Source of the DNA: Ipomoea triloba
Lineage: Eukaryota; Streptophyta; Magnoliopsida; Solanales; Convolvulaceae
Direction: 5' to 3'
Assembly: GCF_003576645.1 (NCBI RefSeq)
Contig: NC_044917.1
Span: 13,759,449 to 13,823,448, forward strand
Length of the DNA: 64,000 nucleotides
Shown: positions 59,678-64,000 of the stretch, piece by piece
Layout: each line of letters starts with the position of its first letter
Numbering within the stretch: the stretch's first letter is position 1
Program-made: the position numbers and the translations under genes
The notes under the pieces: generated by a model
Database searches by the model: none
What the model was told of the DNA's origin: nothing
Seen by the model: only the letters and a program-made list of their open reading frames with translations

Positions 59678-60400
59678 CTGATAGAGTATACAATTCATTA
59701 TCTCTCTCCTTATATTATTAGGAGTATTACCATTTACCATTCCTTATCCTGATTTGGACTCTTTATATCCTTATAAATACATCCCTTCATCATGTACTTT
59801 CCATCATCATGGATTGATCAATAATAATATCATTCTCAGAACTATTATTCTGTTCTCACTTCTCATCATATGGTATCAGCAGACCTAAAAGATCCATAGC
59901 TGCCAACCCTACTGCCACCGCCACCGCCGATGATATTTTCCCACCACCAACCACCGGTGACTCAGTGTCCTCTTCTCATACCCTCTTCGATATATCCACC
60001 AACCTCCACCATCCATAAATACCCTACAGACAACACATCACTTTGTATCCATAAAAGTATAAAACTTACATCCTCTAATTATTTATTTTGTAAGACTCAG
60101 CTCGTTTCGTTTCATCGAGGGTAAAATATCAGTAGTTACGTAGATGGCACATTCCTGTGTCCAACTTCTTTTATTAAGGCTTCGGATGGATCTTCCGTAG
60201 TAGCCAATTTTGAGGCTCAAAATTGGGTACGTCAGGATGCATGTATTTGTCCATGCTCATCTCGTCTCTACCCGATGAGGTTATGTATGTTGCTTTGGGT
60301 CATACCACATCTGGGCCCTGTGGTTAACTATTGAAGCTTCCTTTGGGTCCTCCTCATGGGCACGTTCTTTCAGTCTATTTAGTAAATTGCAGTCTTTGCG
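59678..60400 (+). pseudogene. Copia LTR, primer site and decayed gag
   Basis: Probable short LTR 59678-59868 (TGATAGAGTATACAATTC ... CTTCTCATCA) with TATAAATA at about 59773. It is followed by TGGTATCAGCAGACC (59871-59885), close to the initiator-Met primer site TGGTATCAGAGC. Downstream, decayed Copia gag reads YVDGTFLCPTSFIKASDGSS and FEAQNWVRQDACI, then breaks. A short-LTR lineage such as Ale is possible. Confidence 0.6.
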
Positions 60401-60459
60401 CCAAGAAGACACCACAATGAGTGAGTATTGTTCTCATCACTACTGCTAACTAGTGTATC

Positions 60460-61150
60460 GCAAAAGACCGTTGACATACTATGTCGTCGACTGAGAGACA
60501 AGTCAATAGAAAATAAGAGTCGATAGATCATGGTCATCTAGATGAGACACCCCTGCCTTTCATACTACTTACAGGGTCACATGTCGTGGAAGCTGTGCGG
60601 ACCATAGTGCTCCACCCTCCTCTGGCAAACGCGTGTCTCACTAGGTTCCCGCTAACTGCTCATATCTATGTGGTCCGCCCCAATTGGCTGAACTAAGTGA
60701 GGGCCCTCTGGCCATTAGCAAATGGATAAGGTGACCTAGCGAGGGGCGAAAAGGCCTAGGGGTAGTGAACCAAGAAGCGGCCCGCCGCCTGCCCACCGAC
60801 AGTTTGCTCCAGTCCGCTTAGCCCCTACAGGGTCTGCTACTCGCCAATGAGCCGAGATCCGACACCTTCCATCATGTTCTTACGGTAGTTGGGTCAAAAT
60901 ACGCGAGGGTCACCGGCCGATGCCCCAATGACCCAAGCAAACTGCTCCTCCCACCGCTCGTTTTCCTAGATTATGCTCTATATCGCGCTACAAAACGCGC
61001 CCTTAATCGTTTTCCCTATGCTTTGCGCTATGACATTATATACTTTACGCCTTTCCACACTTTGACCCCAAACTTTCTCCCCTTAGACCTAATTAACGCT
61101 TGAGTCTCCCTTCTCCAACCCAGTTGACATTGAGCCTAGGTCCCATAGTC
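60460..61150. other. GC-rich noncoding island of unknown origin
   Basis: About 690 bp near 50 percent GC, against a background near 30 percent. No open frame over 60 codons and no family match that I recognise. Could be organellar DNA, an LTR segment or a decayed repeat. Confidence 0.5.
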
Positions 61151-61922
61151 TAATCATCTTCAAATTATTAAATAAATAAAAAAAAAAGCATTCTTCCACG
61201 TGAATAATTTCCTATAAATTAAACCAAATGGAGCGTAATTTGATTTAGGAACACATAACTGAAACAAAATTTTTAAACTATTTTTACAATCAATAAAATA
61301 AAAATTTATAACGGAAAATTTACTCTTTATAAATAATCAAGCTATAGAGATATAAAACTTTCATCAAAATTTTCTATCATCTGATGTAACAATAAATGAT
61401 TTGTTAAATTCATTTTTTTAACGTAGGATGGAAGTTGGTGAATTCATGATAACAATGAATAAAAAAGAAAATTATACGATGGTGAAATTTTTCGTCCCGT
61501 AACTTTATTCCTAGAAAATATATTTATCTTTCTGTATAATTTTTTCACAGAAATGAGGTAGCACTGTAGCAGGCAGCAGTAGGTCCCAAACTGTAGGATG
61601 GTGAGGTGCTAACGACCTCTTTTGCACTGTAATGAAATGATTGATTAAAGCATCATTTGCTGGCCATTAGCCCAACCAACAGCAGTACGTGTTGTATTTT
61701 AACACAAATATGAACAAAAGCAAAAGGTTTTGGCTTTTCTATTTCTTTAAGGTTTCACAAAAAACACCTTTCTCCCCTAAATGTTGGTCAAATGCACAGC
61801 ACTATTACATTATTCGAGCTGAGAAGATAAAGAATGTCTGTATTTTGTGGTTGTTATGCCCTGAAACATGATTTAGGTTATTCTCACCTATTTTTAGCAA
61901 AAATATAATTGAGTGTTAAATA
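61151..61922. other. Intergenic; no gene recognised
   Basis: AT-rich, with no repeat or gene signal strong enough to name. Confidence 0.55.
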
Positions 61923-62060
61923 AGTTTTGTGTAAGACTATCTCAGGTGAAATAATTTTTAACTAAAATATTTTTTTTAAACTCATAAAAATTATTAAATT
62001 TTAATTTAACTAAAAAGTATATATGACAAATATCATGTGAGACAATTTTATACCAGACTT
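61923..62060. mobile_element. Short copy of the CTTGTGTGAGACCG foldback family
   Basis: Left AAGTTTTGTGTAAGACTATC; right CATGTGAGACAATTTTATAC with inverted pairing. Diverged. Confidence 0.45.
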
Positions 62061-62521
62061 AATATTGAGTATTTCGACTAAAAAATTATAATTAAGGATT
62101 TAAATTTAAAATTTGTATAATTTAAATTATAAACTCCCAAGTGCATGTAATTTTATTCAAATATTTACATTTTTTTGAAAGGAAATTATTTACATATTTT
62201 GTTCAATTAAATTTTAATTATATATATATGTATGAAAGAGCTTTCCTGTGACCACCGGAAGGGTAAGGAAGAAGGGTCAGACTCAGCCCTTATTCCTTGT
62301 TGATTTGCTTGGTCTGCTACGGAAATCACTTCCTCTAAATATTTGATTCCTGTGTCTCTACTGATTTTAGTGATCTACCAAAGGTTTGATCCAAAGTCGG
62401 CATTAAATCGAAGGCTTGAGCTCTTTGTCCGAGGACGATATCCTAATTGCTAGTCCGAATCAAGGGCATTCATTCTTCCTTGAAACCCAACTAGCAGCTT
62501 GTTGTTATCAATCAGGTTTGC

Positions 62522-62615
62522 ATCTCAAATGAGACCACGTGAGGCACATCTTCCCATGAGTCCTGTGAATCTCAAATGAGACCACGCGAGGCACATCTTC
62601 CCATGAGTCCTATGA
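62522..62615. repeat. 47-bp direct tandem duplication
   Basis: ATCTCAAATGAGACCACGYG followed by AGGCACATCTTCCCATGAGT, twice with 2-3 differences. Confidence 0.9.
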
Positions 62616-62837
62616 GAATCTTCATAAATAGACACAAGTTACTACGCGACGCGAGGCACACAGACTAGATTGTGTGCAATTCGCCTAACATGGAATGCAC
62701 ACAATCTATCATGTGTACGTGCATTTGTGTAGTAGCTTATGTGCAATTACTAAAGGTCTCACAGGAATAAGTAGATGCACTTGAATAAATAAAGAAAAAT
62801 ATATATAGGGAGAGAGAGAGGGGAGGGAATCTTTTTT

Positions 62838-62932
62838 TTTTTAAGTCAGCAGTTGCCTACACTAAGACTCGAACCCACAAGTGTAAACCGGGACACCAGG
62901 TGTCACTAGACCACAAGGTCTTTGACAAATAC
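62838..62932 (-). mobile_element. tRNA-derived SINE, complete short form
   Basis: On the minus strand TGTCAAAGACCTTGTGGTCT, A-box-like GGTCTAGTGACACC, B box GGGTTCGAGTCTTAG, then an A-rich tail (T run at 62832-62842). About 95 bp. Confidence 0.65.
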
Positions 62933-63207
62933 TTTGTATTAGTTATGAAGTTTACTGAAAAAAAATGCTTGTATCTTATTTAATTTTAAAATTTTTTTTT
63001 TATAGAGTATCTTTTTATTATTGGACTAATTTATAATTTATTTCACCTAAATAAGTTTCCATAAAAAAACTGTAGTTCAACAGCAGTACGATGCAATCAT
63101 ACACACACATATATATAATATAGGAACAATAATACTGGTCGTAAAAATATAAATTACTGAAGTCTAATGATATGTTTGATTCAACTCATTCAAAGAATAG
63201 GCCAATA

Positions 63208-63284
63208 GCCAAGGAAACAATTTCCTTTATACGGGAGGTGATGGGTTCTAGAGTTAGTAGTATTAAAAAAAAAAAAAAAAAAAA
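63208..63284 (+). mobile_element. Internally deleted SINE with target duplication
   Basis: GCCAAGGA head joined directly to TTTATACGGGAGGTGATGGG, then TTAGTAGTATT and an A21 tail. Flanked by AGAATAGGCCAATA on both sides (ending 63207; starting 63285). The A-box segment is lost. Confidence 0.7.
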
Positions 63285-63564
63285 AGAATAGGCCAATAAC
63301 AAAATAACATTCGTATGAATAGGTTTATTTCATTATTTGACAAGTCATTTTATTCTTTATAATAGCAATTTTTTAGAATGAACTATTCTATTTATGAATT
63401 ACTTAACTTATATATAAAGCACTTATAAAAATTAAAAAGAAAAAAGAACCTTTTTTATCCCAAAAAAAAAAAAACTTATAATAAAGTTTATATTCTTTAT
63501 TTATTTCTCCAATCAACAACAAAATGTCCTAACGACAAAGACGAGAATACCAATCCTTCTGCAA

Positions 63565-64000
63565 TAGATCAGGGTCACTATGGACTCTATTTTTTATGTG
63601 TATGTATTTTGTGTTATGACTTTTTGTATTTTACATTATGAAATTTTGTACTTTAAAAGTATGAATGGTGTATCTAGAATAAATTAATAATTGTGTTTTA
63701 TGTTATGAATTCTGTGTTGTGTTGTAAAATTCTGTGCTTATAAACACAAATTATGTACCTAAATTAGATTTGAAAAATAAGTAAATATATAACATATGTA
63801 TGTGCCTTGTGTTATGATTTTGTGTATCTTATGTTATGAAATTGCGTACTTTACAAGTATAAAATCTGTACCTCGTCGTTTCAATCTAGGGTCCATAATG
63901 TTATATATTTTGCTTTGTGAAATTCGATATCTTACAAATATGAATTTTATAACTCGTCACTTTAATTCATGGTCCATAATACTATGTAGACCCTGGTCCA
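63565..64000. mobile_element. TIR element, TGGACYAGGGTC family, reaching window edge
   Basis: The left end TAGATCAGGGTCACTATGGA pairs with the window's last bases TAGACCCTGGTCCA. The interior has repeated TGTGTTATGA/TTTTGTATTTTA words. The right target site lies outside the window. Confidence 0.5.

Overview
The window is nuclear DNA of a flowering plant. It is AT-rich, has long introns with GT/AG borders, and is crowded with plant transposon families (Reina-type chromovirus, Athila/Tat-like Ty3, Copia, L1-type LINE, CACTA, MULE, hAT and Stowaway MITEs, tRNA-derived SINEs). The gene complement and repeats suggest a eudicot, perhaps an asterid such as Convolvulaceae; that placement is inference. 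Only two host genes look intact.

Region 1 (1-18.7 kb): a complete eight-exon SEPALLATA-type MADS-box gene on the + strand, spliced CDS 735 nt and 244 residues. A 441-bp MULE MITE with a 9-bp target duplication lies upstream. Several foldback MITEs and a SINE sit in its introns. Intron 4 (8.9 kb) holds a full-length antisense Reina-type LTR retrotransposon (10030-15604, target duplication TTTCA, LTRs identical apart from the (GA)n tract) inserted into an older LTR-element remnant.

Region 2 (19-31.7 kb): no host gene. It holds a nested pair of Stowaway-like MITEs. It also holds a run of at least nine inverted-arm elements, each bounded by (TA)n or (CA)n microsatellites, with two assembly gaps. 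In the middle is a 1.5-kb long-TIR element that appears to carry a captured, broken fragment of a chloroplast-protein gene.

Region 3 (31.8-37 kb): an intact, intronless UDP-glycosyltransferase gene (488 residues, minus strand, zeatin O-glucosyltransferase-like). Upstream of it is an ancient tandem duplication of about 1.1 kb. The second copy gained a Stowaway MITE, a SINE fragment and a hAT MITE; the first copy keeps the hAT-empty site.

Region 4 (37-49 kb): a decayed L1-type LINE. Its ORF1 is split by a 3.66-kb CACTA element that seems to carry gene exons, and its ORF2 is split by a 1.2-kb solo LTR with a perfect 5-bp target duplication.

Region 5 (49-64 kb): fragments of Ty3 LTRs, an Athila-like RNase H/integrase remnant on the minus strand, two hAT MITEs (one with an 8-bp target duplication), a 28-bp minisatellite, a Copia LTR/gag remnant, a GC-rich island of unknown origin, and SINE copies.

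The two host genes are not functionally linked: one is a floral transcription factor, the other a small-molecule glycosyltransferase. The most unusual content is the microsatellite-bounded element cluster, the layered insertions that give a relative time order, and the in-frame 42-bp triplications inside the young retrotransposon.
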